Part shown: piece after piece, positions 53,578 to 62,476 of the stretch
How the letters are laid out: each line of letters begins with the position of its first letter
How positions within the stretch are numbered: position 1 is the first letter of the stretch
Assembly: GCA_027533185.1 (NCBI GenBank)
Contig: JAPZTS010000008.1
Coordinates: 123,475 to 187,474 of the forward strand
Length of the DNA: 64,000 nt
Reading direction: 5' to 3'
Source of the DNA: Leptospira sp.
GTDB lineage: Bacteria > Spirochaetota > Leptospiria > Leptospirales > Leptospiraceae
The notes under the pieces: model-generated
The model's input: the letters and a program-made list of their open reading frames with translations, nothing else
What the model was told of the DNA's origin: nothing
The model's database searches: none
Made by a program: the position numbers and the translations under genes

Positions 53578-55065
53578 TTATTTTTTTAACTCGAGGTATG
53601 CAAAAAAATATTGAATCGAATCTGTAAAAAATAAGTCGTCCGAATCTTCTTGTGACATGAAATCATATTCTTTATTTTTAATTTTTTGGTCACGAATAAG
53701 ATTTAGACCTATCAGATCAACGTTGCTTATCTGCCTTTTGAAAATTCTTTTTGCTTTTAATGCATTCCAATTACTTCTATCTGGATTTTCTGGGATTGAT
53801 TGCGAATATTGATCGATTAGAATATCTGGTTCAATCCCATGCTCTTGAATTTCATTGCCAGAAGGGAGTATAACACGGTTTGTTGTGATCTTCAAAAAAT
53901 AATTATTATTCTCTGGAAGTTCTAATAGTCTTTGGATTGTGCCTCTTCCAGCTGTTTTAACTCCCACAATGATTGCCCTTCGATTTTCTTTCAAACTTCC
54001 TGCAATAATCTCGGCGCCAGCCGAAGTTTTCTCATTTACCATAATTGCAATAGGTAAATCTATTTTTTTATCTCCAGTATTATACAATTCATCAGGGCTC
54101 CTTAGGTCATTCTGTATGCTAAATAATAATCCCCGCGAGGAAAACAATTTTAGAAAATTTTCTATATTAGATAAATTCCCCCCCTCATTATCTCTTAAAT
54201 CAATTACGATCCCGATTATTGATTTATCATGAAATCCAGATTTAACAAGCATTTCATTGAGAATTTTTTCTGCGTATTCATCCGCAGCTAAACTAATATT
54301 TGAAGAATTAAATTCTTTTACTCTTATATATAGGAGTTTATTTTTTTTACCAATGATACGATGTGAATTTTTTTTATCTTTTAACGAATTTTCAAATGAT
54401 ACATCTTTTCCTTGTATTTTTTGTTTAGGAAAGATAGTCGTTAAGTTGTCCAATGACTCTAAAAAGCCTTTAATCGCGACAAAAAGGAGTTTATTTTTAA
54501 ATTCTGATTTTTGACTTTCCTCTATAGAATATTTTTTTATACCAGTTTGATAAATATAATCAAGTTCCTCCTCAAATTCAGTTTGATCAATGTTCAAATT
54601 TGAATCATAAATTTTACGCTCTCTCATAATCTTATCTGGGAAACTAAGTTTACCAGCATATTGTTTTTTTTGAACTAATATATAACGTTTTGACTTCGAT
54701 TGAAGTTTCGAACCGAGAGATTGAAAAGAATATTCATTTTTATATTTCTCAAAGAACTCGGCAGGGAAATATTCAATATTTAACAAATCGAACGCACTCC
54801 TAAGTCCCGAGGCATAACCGGCCGAAATATTTATTAATGATGAGTCTATATAATGCTTATTAAGTATTCCCCTAATACGAATTAGATCTTTTAATGAAAT
54901 AGAACCTTGATAAAGATAGCTATATTTTGGATTTTCAATGTAAGTTATATTAATATGATTCGTAGATTTTTTTGGTCTTTCATTCGTATTCTTACAAGAA
55001 ATTAATACAAAAAAATTAATGTATATTAAAATAGCAAGGAACGTAACTCGTAGGTACACAGGCAA
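53578..55065 (-). CDS. S41-family (C-terminal processing) serine protease lipoprotein
   Basis: 495 residues. Lipobox LISC (Cys24). A helical N-terminal region (about 60-240) precedes the S41 core: LLYIRVKEF, GIVIDLRDNEGGNLS, then the catalytic Ser in NEKTSAGAEIIAGSLKENRRA and Lys in VGVKTAGRGTIQ, followed by ILPSGNEIQEHGIEPD. No clear PDZ domain between helical part and core. CtpA-type enzymes trim C-termini of envelope proteins. It heads a block with two ankyrin lipoproteins, which may be substrates, adaptors or inhibitors. Confidence 0.85.
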   Translation of the reverse strand: MPVYLRVTFLAILIYINFFVLISCKNTNERPKKSTNHINITYIENPKYSYLYQGSISLKDLIRIRGILNKHYIDSSLINISAGYASGLRSAFDLLNIEYFPAEFFEKYKNEYSFQSLGSKLQSKSKRYILVQKKQYAGKLSFPDKIMRERKIYDSNLNIDQTEFEEELDYIYQTGIKKYSIEESQKSEFKNKLLFVAIKGFLESLDNLTTIFPKQKIQGKDVSFENSLKDKKNSHRIIGKKNKLLYIRVKEFNSSNISLAADEYAEKILNEMLVKSGFHDKSIIGIVIDLRDNEGGNLSNIENFLKLFSSRGLLFSIQNDLRSPDELYNTGDKKIDLPIAIMVNEKTSAGAEIIAGSLKENRRAIIVGVKTAGRGTIQRLLELPENNNYFLKITTNRVILPSGNEIQEHGIEPDILIDQYSQSIPENPDRSNWNALKAKRIFKRQISNVDLIGLNLIRDQKIKNKEYDFMSQEDSDDLFFTDSIQYFFAYLELKK

Positions 55066-55124
55066 AATTAGAATTAAATATCATTGAATTTCAAGCTTTT
55101 TTCCTTATTAATGCGCTGAACTAC

Positions 55125-55257
55125 ACAGATTCCCAATTGATTAGGGCGATCTTTATTTCTTGGCGCAAAGATACTCTAATCGGCATGGCCTCTCGGATGA
55201 TTCTAATACAAACTTGTTACCAATCATCATCTATAAGCTCTGTCCGTAAATATCTGA
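55125..55257. repeat. 133-bp direct repeat, copy 2
   Basis: Second copy of 50047-50179 in the same orientation, 5.08 kb away. The pair brackets the outer-membrane, ankyrin and protease genes. Differences are scattered single or double substitutions. Confidence 0.85.
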
Positions 55258-55272
55258 AGAAGCGTGTAAAAG

Positions 55273-55688
55273 ATGGGTCCAACATTTTTATCCTTCTTTC
55301 TTTTGTTTCTTTTTTATTTTCCCGTTTTTTCGCAGTCCCTGAAAAATTCGTCATCATTCCTTCAATTCAACGTTACGAGCAAAGGGAAAATTTTGATGCC
55401 CAATGATCGGATAGCCATTTTTATTTCTGGATCTTTAACTGGAGATGGTAGTATAAAAATCAGTTCCGATGATTTGCCTATAGATTCGCTCCTAATGATT
55501 GTTCCATCTTTCTACAAATGGAACAAACCAATCTAATGGCTATAGAAGAAAGTTTACTAAATTCAAACTTGAACTTATCTAATTCTATAGAAGAAACGAA
55601 ATAATCTTTTTTACGGGAATGGACTAAAAATTCGGAACGTATGGGCTATAGAGGTGTGGCTTTTTGGAAAGAAGAATTTGAAAAATAA
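55273..55688 (+). pseudogene. broken secreted-protein gene
   Basis: ATG 55273 opens an 87-residue frame with a signal peptide (FLSFFLLFLFYFPVFSQS) and a beta-like start (FLQFNVTSKGKILMPNDRIAIFISG), stopping at 55536. Shifting frame near 55527 continues as NLMAIEESLLNSNLNLSNS, passes an in-frame TAA near 55603, and ends with REWTKNSERMGYRGVAFWKEEFEK at 55688. A frameshift and a nonsense codon therefore disable a gene of about 135 codons. Family not recognised. Confidence 0.55.
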
Positions 55689-55690
55689 TA

Positions 55691-56653
55691 CTATCTTTCT
55701 TCAGACTCCGTTTGCTCCTCCTCTCCAACGTCAAGGCTACAATTCATAAAGGGATCCAATTCTTCTTCTGAGATATCACCTTGTATCATTCTTTGTAATT
55801 CTCCTACAAAATCTTCTCTTCGGATTTCACAAGTGTAGGCATTTCCATCCTCTGATTTTAGATCAAAGTAAACGGCTTCCTGTGGCATCCCAAAACTTGA
55901 GGTTCCCATTCGGGAAGAAGCACTACATAGATCTTCGCCTATCCTACAGACACTTGCAATCAGAGGATTCCCTATTATGCCCAATTTAATTTTAAAATCA
56001 TTTTCTTTCGCTACGAATAAATAAGGTCGGACAAGGGTCTTTAAATCTACTAAATGATATCTAATATCGTATTCATCGTCACTTAAAGAGGAACGTTTGA
56101 TCCAGCCAACTGTATCATTAAACTGAATCTTCACGTATCCCTTATTTTCTGTTAGTGGGTGTGTATTCTCTAATACATTTACAATCGTATTTTCATCTAG
56201 TTTTTTCAAAACGGATGCGTTTAAATTTGGTTCTTTTAATACCTGAAGAGACTGTGAAGCCAGGGTTCGTAGACTTTTACTTGTATCTAAATCGAAACGA
56301 CTTACTAGGATTTTTTTATTTTTCCATATTGCTTGATAGTAATATACATTTTCTGCTATTTTAACCTCCAAGAATTTCCCATTTTTATCCAAAATCAGTT
56401 TAATTTTTTCTAAGGGAGCGGGACGAGGTTCAGGTACAAGCGACAAATCTAACTCTCGGGCAAGTATTATGGCACCTGGGGAAAAAAAGGTAGTGAGACA
56501 GCTATAATTTTTTGGGCAAGGAACAATTTCATTCTGAGGAGGGACATCAGTTCCGTTTAAAAGAAAAAACGAAACAAATACAAATATTAGTTTTTTAAGA
56601 TTCTTTATATCATTCAGCAGATTCATAAACATTGAGCCACATTTCTGTGGCAC
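55691..56653 (-). CDS. exported protein with a bacterial SH3 domain
   Basis: 320 residues; the true start may be Met8 (56632). A hydrophobic segment at about 20-37 acts as signal peptide or anchor. Residues about 125-195 form an SH3b domain (LASQSLQVLKEPNLNASVLKKLDENTIVNVLEN...GYVKIQFNDTVGWIKRSSL). The rest has four Cys that could pair, and an acidic tail (LDVGEEEQTESEE). SH3b domains often bind peptidoglycan or peptides. Downstream of the class I fumarase by 13 bp, but a functional link is not evident. Confidence 0.75.
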   Translation of the reverse strand: MPQKCGSMFMNLLNDIKNLKKLIFVFVSFFLLNGTDVPPQNEIVPCPKNYSCLTTFFSPGAIILARELDLSLVPEPRPAPLEKIKLILDKNGKFLEVKIAENVYYYQAIWKNKKILVSRFDLDTSKSLRTLASQSLQVLKEPNLNASVLKKLDENTIVNVLENTHPLTENKGYVKIQFNDTVGWIKRSSLSDDEYDIRYHLVDLKTLVRPYLFVAKENDFKIKLGIIGNPLIASVCRIGEDLCSASSRMGTSSFGMPQEAVYFDLKSEDGNAYTCEIRREDFVGELQRMIQGDISEEELDPFMNCSLDVGEEEQTESEER

Positions 56654-56666
56654 CTAACCATCTAAA

Positions 56667-58280
56667 CTAATTCAACATCTGAAAAAAATCATTTCCTTTA
56701 TCATCAACGACGATAAAAGCGGGGAAGTTCTCCACATCAATCGACCAAACTGCTTCCATCCCAAGTTCTGGAAAATCCAATACTTCCACCTTTTTGATAT
56801 TTTCTTTCGCAAGAAGAGCAGCAGGTCCACCAATGGAACCCAAATAAAACCCACCATTCTTTTTACAACTATCGGTGACTACTTTAGAACGATTTCCTTT
56901 TGCAAGTGTAATCATCGAAAAACCTTTTTCTTGGAACACGGGAACATAACTATCCATACGTCCCGCAGTAGTTGGCCCAAACGACCCCGATGGCATTCCT
57001 TCTGGAGTTTTGGCAGGACCTGCATAGTATACAGGGTGGTTTTTGAAATATTCTGGGAGCGGTTCACCCTTATCCAATTTTTCCTTTAACTTTGCGTGGG
57101 CTATGTCGCGAGCAACCACCAAACGACCCGACAGCATAACGCGTGTTTTTACAGGATACTTTGTAAGAACTTTCAATATTTCAGGCATCGGTTGGTTGAG
57201 ATCGATATGCACAGATTCTGTATTTGAATCAACTTCATCAATCGTCGGCAAAAATTTTGCAGGATCGTATTCTAATTTCTCTAAAAAGATTCCGTCTTTT
57301 GTGATCTTTGCTTTGATGTTACGATCCGCACTACAACTAACACCTAAACCTACTGGACAAGAAGCACCATGTCTTGGAAGACGAATCACTTTAAAATCAT
57401 GCGCAAGATACTTACCACCGAACTGCGCCCCAATTCCTGATTTCTGGGCGGCCGCAAGCATCTTCTCTTCTAATTCCACATCTCGGAATGCGGATCCGTA
57501 TTTGTCCCCTTTGGTAGGTAAATGATCTAAATATCCAGCTGACGCTAATTTAACGGTCTTTAGATTGGCTTCGGCAGAAGTTCCACCAATCACGACGGCA
57601 ATATGGTACGGAGGGCAGGCCGCTGTACCTAAATTGGAAACTTTGTCTGCGATAAATTTTTCGAGAGAGGATGGGTTTAGGAGAGCTTTTGTTTCTTGGA
57701 AGAGGTATGTTTTGTTCGCAGATCCACCACCTTTTGCTAAAAAGAGAAAACTGTATTTGTCCCCGGGTGTCGAATATATATCAATCTGAGCAGGAAGGTT
57801 AGAACCAGAATTCACTTCCTCATACATGGTTAGGGGAACAACTTGGGAATACCGAAGGTTACGATTTACATAGGTATTATAAATCCCACGTGAAAGTGCC
57901 TCAGCATCATCGCCACCAGTAATGACATATTCTCCCTTTTTTGCCATAACGATTCCTGTTCCTGTATCTTGGCAGGAAGGCAATTGTTTGTCCGCGGCAA
58001 TCACAGCATTTTTGAGAAGTGCCATCGCCACAAAACGGTCATTTGGCGTTGCTTCAGGATCATCTAAAATTTTACGCACCTTTTTTAAGTGAGCGGTTCT
58101 GAGATAAAAGGAAACATCCTCCATTGCTTTTTCAGCAAGGAAAGTAAGACCCTCTGGTTCTACTTTCAGAATTTCTTTATCGCCAAAAGGAACTGTGCTG
58201 ACATAATCCTTTGTCAACAGTTTGTATTCGGTTGTGTCCTGAGTGAGTGGAAAAGGATCGGCGTAAAAAAATTCTGGCAT
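56667..58280 (-). CDS. fumA: fumarate hydratase class I (Fe-S)
   Basis: 537 residues, single-chain class I fumarase with the alpha- and beta-type parts fused. Iron-sulfur ligands are in [19 protein letters not shown] and GTAACPPYH segments; the C-terminal part has [11 protein letters not shown] and [27 protein letters not shown]. It converts fumarate to malate using a [4Fe-4S] cluster and is oxygen-sensitive. A class II enzyme lies at 37357. The symbol refers to the fused-type enzyme and could equally be fumB. Confidence 0.93.
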   Translation of the reverse strand: MPEFFYADPFPLTQDTTEYKLLTKDYVSTVPFGDKEILKVEPEGLTFLAEKAMEDVSFYLRTAHLKKVRKILDDPEATPNDRFVAMALLKNAVIAADKQLPSCQDTGTGIVMAKKGEYVITGGDDAEALSRGIYNTYVNRNLRYSQVVPLTMYEEVNSGSNLPAQIDIYSTPGDKYSFLFLAKGGGSANKTYLFQETKALLNPSSLEKFIADKVSNLGTAACPPYHIAVVIGGTSAEANLKTVKLASAGYLDHLPTKGDKYGSAFRDVELEEKMLAAAQKSGIGAQFGGKYLAHDFKVIRLPRHGASCPVGLGVSCSADRNIKAKITKDGIFLEKLEYDPAKFLPTIDEVDSNTESVHIDLNQPMPEILKVLTKYPVKTRVMLSGRLVVARDIAHAKLKEKLDKGEPLPEYFKNHPVYYAGPAKTPEGMPSGSFGPTTAGRMDSYVPVFQEKGFSMITLAKGNRSKVVTDSCKKNGGFYLGSIGGPAALLAKENIKKVEVLDFPELGMEAVWSIDVENFPAFIVVDDKGNDFFQMLN

Positions 58281-58354
58281 GGTAACCTCTAATCTATACT
58301 TCTAATTTGCTAAGTTTCCCTCATTCGTAAATGAATTTTTAAGCGAGACAGCAA

Positions 58355-58573
58355 ATGATTCCGGATTTAGAGATTCATCGTGGAACCAAAAATCATTTAT
58401 CAAATCGCATTCTGGAAAAACTAAAACCATTTTTAAGTAATACAACTGAATCCAATCTTTGGGACTCATTTTGGATCTTTATAGATTCCCATATGGCACA
58501 AGGCGAGACCTTTTTTTTGGACCACATACCCAATCATGTTGTATTGAATCGTTTCTTCAAATCCTTTGGGTAG
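58355..58573 (+). CDS. small hypothetical protein
   Basis: 72 residues, no signal peptide and no recognised domain. It reads IPDLEIHRGTKNHLSNRILEKLKPFL with a helical N-terminal half. GCGAGAC 8 bases before ATG is a weak ribosome binding site. It could be real or a chance frame; the antisense strand downstream (58577-58657) also has a protein-like stretch ending at TGA. Confidence 0.35.
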   Translation: MIPDLEIHRGTKNHLSNRILEKLKPFLSNTTESNLWDSFWIFIDSHMAQGETFFLDHIPNHVVLNRFFKSFG

Positions 58574-58701
58574 GTTCTTTCACCATAGTTCGAATTTTTG
58601 AAATGCCTCTTTTTTATCATCCGGTCTGGATTGGATGTAAGTTTGGATGGAAACTATCATACCTTCGTGTAACAAATGAAGCCTTATTTTGAGATCAAAA
58701 G

Positions 58702-59712
58702 TTAATTCAATCCTTCTCCAACAAATTTTGTAACAGATTCTTTCAAAATCGAAACACCCGGCTCTTCATAAGGAAAATGACCGGCACCTGTTAATTGAAC
58801 GAATACTTTCTTTGCTGGAATTTTATCAAAAAATCGTTTGCTTAGATTAGTTGGTGTCCATGGATCGATACTAGGATGTGCTAACAATACGGGACAAACT
58901 TGAAACTCTTCTGGTTCTTTTTTAGGTTTATAATTGAGGAAAGTATTCAAAAATCCAAGACTAACTTTCGAACCACCAGCATAAGGATCATTCGCAAACA
59001 CCTCAGAAAAACTGGGATCGTTTGTAATAAATTCCATTTTGCTAAACCATTTGATCGGGAAGTACATTCCGTTTGTCAAAAATGAGAATAAGGAATTGAT
59101 GGGCATCCCGACTCGACTAAAAAAGCGATTCGACGCGATTGCATCTCTAACTTGCAGATTTCTTGGATCAACAAACGTTGTGGCAATTAAACCATCGACT
59201 TCACCGTGATAGGCTGCTGTGTGATAAGCAAGCATTCCTCCAATGCTGAGTCCAAATAAAATGATTTTTTGATTTGTTTTCTTCTCTTTTTGAATCAATT
59301 CATTCAAAACCAAAATCCAATCCTCATAAGGAACGTAACTTTTATTTGCAGGTATTTTAGTAAGACCAAAACCAGGTAAATCGGGAGCTATCCACTCACA
59401 ACCGAGATTCTCCAATCCAACTGCTAAGGTCCCAAGAATTCGACCATTCCCTCCACCTCCGTGTATTAGAATGATTTTGCATTTGGCATCTTTTTTTACA
59501 TATCGATCCAAATGAATTTCATATCCATTTAATGTTAAAAACTCTTCCAAAGGTAAATTCTGTTTTCGAAATCGTAAATTTTCTGGGAGAAAATGTTGGT
59601 ATCGATGCCATTCGGATACCTGGGAATAACTGGTTGGTCTATCTGATGCTGACGCACAAGAGAGAATATTCAAGCAAAGAGCAAAAAAAAATATAGAGAT
59701 ACTTAGTTTCAT
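58702..59712 (-). CDS. alpha/beta-hydrolase lipoprotein
   Basis: 336 residues. Lipobox ILSC (Cys19). The fold markers are complete: oxyanion segment HGGGGNGR, nucleophile elbow GLSIGG with Ser, acid Asp in PSIDPWTP, and catalytic His in GAGHFPYEEPG. An envelope-anchored esterase or lipase-like enzyme, substrate unknown. It is divergent from a TetR regulator (59786) with 73 bp between starts, the common layout for regulator and target. Confidence 0.88.
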   Translation of the reverse strand: MKLSISIFFFALCLNILSCASASDRPTSYSQVSEWHRYQHFLPENLRFRKQNLPLEEFLTLNGYEIHLDRYVKKDAKCKIILIHGGGGNGRILGTLAVGLENLGCEWIAPDLPGFGLTKIPANKSYVPYEDWILVLNELIQKEKKTNQKIILFGLSIGGMLAYHTAAYHGEVDGLIATTFVDPRNLQVRDAIASNRFFSRVGMPINSLFSFLTNGMYFPIKWFSKMEFITNDPSFSEVFANDPYAGGSKVSLGFLNTFLNYKPKKEPEEFQVCPVLLAHPSIDPWTPTNLSKRFFDKIPAKKVFVQLTGAGHFPYEEPGVSILKESVTKFVGEGLN

Positions 59713-59721
59713 AAAAATGAA

Positions 59722-59746
59722 ATTGAATCTTTTTTCAATCTCGTCA
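59722..59746. promoter_or_regulatory. candidate operator and -35 box between hydrolase and TetR genes
   Basis: ATTGAA (59722-59727) and TTCAAT (59734-59739) form a perfect 6-bp inverted repeat with a 6-bp spacer. On the minus strand TTGACG (59746-59741) lies just upstream of it. A repressor bound here would block the hydrolase promoter. Confidence 0.45.
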
Positions 59747-59785
59747 AAACATTAGCTGATCCAATTTGGAGATTTCATTTTACAT

Positions 59786-60370
59786 ATGTATAACAAAAAA
59801 GATCGGATTTCTGAAACCTATGAAAAACTCATACTGACGTTCCATGAAATTTTTCTGAATACAGCATACGAAAAAATAAGCATCGAACAGATCGCAAATA
59901 AAGCAGGTATGACTCGTGTCAATTTTTATCATTATTTTGTAGATAAGGAAGATATTTTATATCGCACTTATATTCTCTTTTATAGAAAAATGGAATCAGA
60001 ATCTCCTAAGGTTGATCCATATACTTTGCTAGCAGAAGGCCGATCTCTGACCTACTATGCTTTAGAAAATGCGAAAGCAAATGCAAAATTCTACAAAATG
60101 TTATTTCAAGAAACGATTCCCGCTTCCGTTACATATCGGATTTTAGACTTTATCACAGAAGAATCTTATCGGACTCATGAACTCTTGAGAAATCTTTATA
60201 AAAGAGACTTTCCACCTTATCTATTTATAAATCAATATCTCGCTGGTGCCTTCTGGAATCTACTGCGAAACCTAATACTCACGAATACTACATTTGATTC
60301 TGAACTGGTATCGGATTTCTTTAAAAATCTATCCACGGCGGGATTGAGTCATTTCTTTAAGTCCTCTTAA
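59786..60370 (+). CDS. TetR-family transcriptional regulator (divergent from the hydrolase)
   Basis: 194 residues. N-terminal helix-turn-helix: LTFHEIFLNTAYEKISIEQIANKAGMTRVNFYHYFVDKEDILY. The ligand domain is helical and ends with YLAGAFWNLLRNLI. The short Phe-Tyr turn (NFYHYF) is canonical. It probably controls the divergent alpha/beta-hydrolase gene and itself through the palindrome at 59722-59739. Confidence 0.9.
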   Translation: MYNKKDRISETYEKLILTFHEIFLNTAYEKISIEQIANKAGMTRVNFYHYFVDKEDILYRTYILFYRKMESESPKVDPYTLLAEGRSLTYYALENAKANAKFYKMLFQETIPASVTYRILDFITEESYRTHELLRNLYKRDFPPYLFINQYLAGAFWNLLRNLILTNTTFDSELVSDFFKNLSTAGLSHFFKSS

Positions 60371-60401
60371 CCTACCTTCATCCTACATTGAAAAGGCTAG
60401 A

Positions 60402-60551
60402 TTGAAAGCGAGTAAACAAAGAAGATCTCTCAATGAAGTATTTAATGATTAGCTTCGTTCCTATTCTGAAGCAGATCCCAAAGACTTCGATATCGATTCT
60501 TACCTTAAAAAATTTGAATACCTCAAGATAAATCGTAAGGTCTCTAGTTAA
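60402..60551 (+). pseudogene. small broken gene, possibly an antitoxin-like remnant
   Basis: From TTG 60402 the frame reads KASKQRRSLNEVFND, an amber stop, then LRSYSEADPKDFDIDSYLKKFEYLKINRKVSS and TAA. The composition is clearly protein-like across the stop, so a single nonsense mutation seems to have inactivated a 49-codon gene. Resemblance to small RelB-like or toxin-associated proteins is only impressionistic. Confidence 0.4.
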
Positions 60552-60620
60552 GAATACAAAAATAATGGGGGATATTCTTTAGAATACTCGTTTCGAGAAA
60601 TAAAATAAATTCTAATACCA

Positions 60621-61043
60621 TTATTCTTTTGCCCGAACCCAAAGAGGACCAACAGCTATGAGCAATACCGCAACATTAAAATAAGCATTGGAAACATTTC
60701 CCGATGCAATCGAACCAAAACTATCCAAAAAGAACCAAGCCAAGATTCCTATTACAACTGACTTTCTTACCTGTTCAGGTGCCTTATCGTATACAAATTG
60801 AGAAAGCATCCAAACATTCACTCCCCAGCCAAATAAAAATCCACCTGTCAGTGCGGACAGAAAACGAGTATCAGGCGACTCATAGGTACTTAAACCATCG
60901 ATCGGCCAACTCAAAAGATCCAATGTTAGCCTTGCAAGTTCGGATGTTTCGGGCATCGTACCTAAAAAGAAAATCGGTCCAAAAGACCCGATCACAATAG
61001 CTGTAATCTTTAAATAGAATTTGTGAAACCTATGACTCATCAT
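60621..61043 (-). CDS. four-helix membrane protein, conserved hypothetical
   Basis: 140 residues with four membrane helices (about 11-30, 62-82, 95-112, 119-137). Between helices 1 and 2 lies an external loop with ETSELARLTLDLLSWPIDG. Helix 2 contains a Gly-rich FLSALTGGFLFGWG. No signature of transport or enzymes. It lies downstream of the TetR gene at 61147 in the same direction (103-bp gap), so it may be that regulator's target. Confidence 0.65.
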   Translation of the reverse strand: MMSHRFHKFYLKITAIVIGSFGPIFFLGTMPETSELARLTLDLLSWPIDGLSTYESPDTRFLSALTGGFLFGWGVNVWMLSQFVYDKAPEQVRKSVVIGILAWFFLDSFGSIASGNVSNAYFNVAVLLIAVGPLWVRAKE

Positions 61044-61146
61044 TTTTTTCCTTAATTAAGTTTAGTTCAAGAAACTGAATGGTAAAAATGATTCAATAGG
61101 AAATACTGACTCATAATTGTATTTTCTGTACGCAAGCGTCTAGTAA

Positions 61147-61686
61147 TTATAAGCCCGCTATACCGTGAATAGTTGTTTTGAGTTTAGAAAAATATTCACT
61201 AAGCCAATTTTCGTTTAAGTTATCACTATGTATTTGAAGATAAAAATTTTCCAGAGCCAGGGAAAACAAATTATTCCATTGGTTGTCTGTTAAATTTAAA
61301 AGAATGTCTTTTTTCCAAATATTTAAGAATGGAATTAAAATTATGGAGTCAATCTTTCCTATCAAGGATTGAATCATTGGATTCATCCGAATCATTCGTA
61401 GCTGTTTGTTAAATAACAAATCAATTCTGTGTTCGACAAGTATTGCAATTAATTCAGGGTCAATTGTAGATGCTTGTTTTTCCTTATCGGCTAAAAGGAG
61501 ACAACTTTGAAAATGGTAATCATACAACTGTTGAATGAAATTTTCTAAATCAACAAATAAATAGTAAAAAGAAGATTTTGGTTTGCCAACTTGCTTTGCC
61601 AGTTTTTCAATTTTTAATTTTTCGAATCCAACTTCCGCAGTCATTCGATAGCCGGCCTGGATCCATAAGTTTCTTGATTCCGACAT
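61147..61686 (-). CDS. TetR-family transcriptional regulator
   Basis: 179 residues. The helix-turn-helix is present but slightly divergent: NLWIQAGYRMTAEVGFEKLKIEKLAKQVGKPKSSFYYLFVDLENFI. The ligand-binding part is helical and Leu/Ile-rich. It resembles regulators that sense hydrophobic compounds, but this is not diagnostic. Possible partner: the membrane protein gene downstream. Confidence 0.85.
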   Translation of the reverse strand: MSESRNLWIQAGYRMTAEVGFEKLKIEKLAKQVGKPKSSFYYLFVDLENFIQQLYDYHFQSCLLLADKEKQASTIDPELIAILVEHRIDLLFNKQLRMIRMNPMIQSLIGKIDSIILIPFLNIWKKDILLNLTDNQWNNLFSLALENFYLQIHSDNLNENWLSEYFSKLKTTIHGIAGL

Positions 61687-61776
61687 TAAAGGGATACCTT
61701 TTTCACTTGAAACGACTTAGGATTTTTATTTTATTTCATTAACTAAATTTTTTTTGTTCGAAATATCCCCAACCGA

Positions 61777-61805
61777 CAAAAAAACCCACCGAGCGGTGGG
61801 TTTTT
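61777..61805. terminator. bidirectional terminator after the OmpA-like gene
   Basis: CCCACC (61785-61790) and GGTGGG (61795-61800) form a tight stem with loop GAGC, flanked by A-run on the left and T-run on the right. Read on the minus strand it ends in T7, giving a strong terminator for the OmpA-like gene. Confidence 0.9.
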
Positions 61806-61851
61806 GAAATTTTCTCCGTTCTTCGCAATTTCTGCTGGAATGGGTTCGTTT

Positions 61852-62418
61852 TTATTTTGAAACGATTTGGAAAGTTACTCGTCTGTTTACTTGGTCTTTT
61901 TCGTCAAAGCCAGAGATAGGGTTAGAAGAACCAACCGCTTTGATGTCCAGTTTGTCCGCAGGAATCCCTTGCTTCACAAGTGCCGCCTTTACAGCTTCCG
62001 CACGGATTTGTGAATAGTATCCATTTCCTTTTTTTGCGCCTTCTGCCTCTTCAGGACCGGATGCATCAGCATGTCCAATGATCTGAAGTGTATATCCCTC
62101 TGGAAGTTTAGCAATTGCGTCTTTAATATACGCTACATTGTCTTTTGCCCAAGTTTGGAAATCAGCCGCAGGAATATCAGCAAGTTTATAGCTAAATCCT
62201 CTTCTTCTAACACCGTCTGGATAGCGATAATCTTTAAGCGCTTTGTTGATTTCATCAATCAAAGCCATGTTCATGTCCCTGGAGGAAACTTTTGTTGTAT
62301 CAGCGGGTTTTTCTTCAGCGGGGGGAGGAGTCTTAACTTCGTCTGTGGATTTGCAATTGGTTAAAAAAAGCGTGAAACTAACGAAGAGGATGAGGCTCCC
62401 AAAAAATCCTTTTTTCAT
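61852..62418 (-). CDS. OmpA-like lipoprotein (peptidoglycan-binding)
   Basis: 188 residues. Lipobox LTNC (Cys22), then a Pro/Glu/Thr linker encoded in part by a C6 run (62320-62325). Residues about 75-185 are an OmpA C-terminal domain: TLQIIGHADASGPEEAEGAKKGNGYYSQIRAEAVKAALVKQGIPADKLDIKAVG and NRRVTFQIV. The Asp and Arg (HADASG, NRRV) that hold diaminopimelate in OmpA-like folds are present. It tethers the outer membrane to the cell wall. It resembles the leptospiral Loa22 group in layout, but identity is not shown. Confidence 0.9.
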   Translation of the reverse strand: MKKGFFGSLILFVSFTLFLTNCKSTDEVKTPPPAEEKPADTTKVSSRDMNMALIDEINKALKDYRYPDGVRRRGFSYKLADIPAADFQTWAKDNVAYIKDAIAKLPEGYTLQIIGHADASGPEEAEGAKKGNGYYSQIRAEAVKAALVKQGIPADKLDIKAVGSSNPISGFDEKDQVNRRVTFQIVSK

Positions 62419-62476
62419 ATGTTGACCTACCTATTACTTTCCATAGTTTAGTTCTTTTCGTTAGACAACAACCAAA

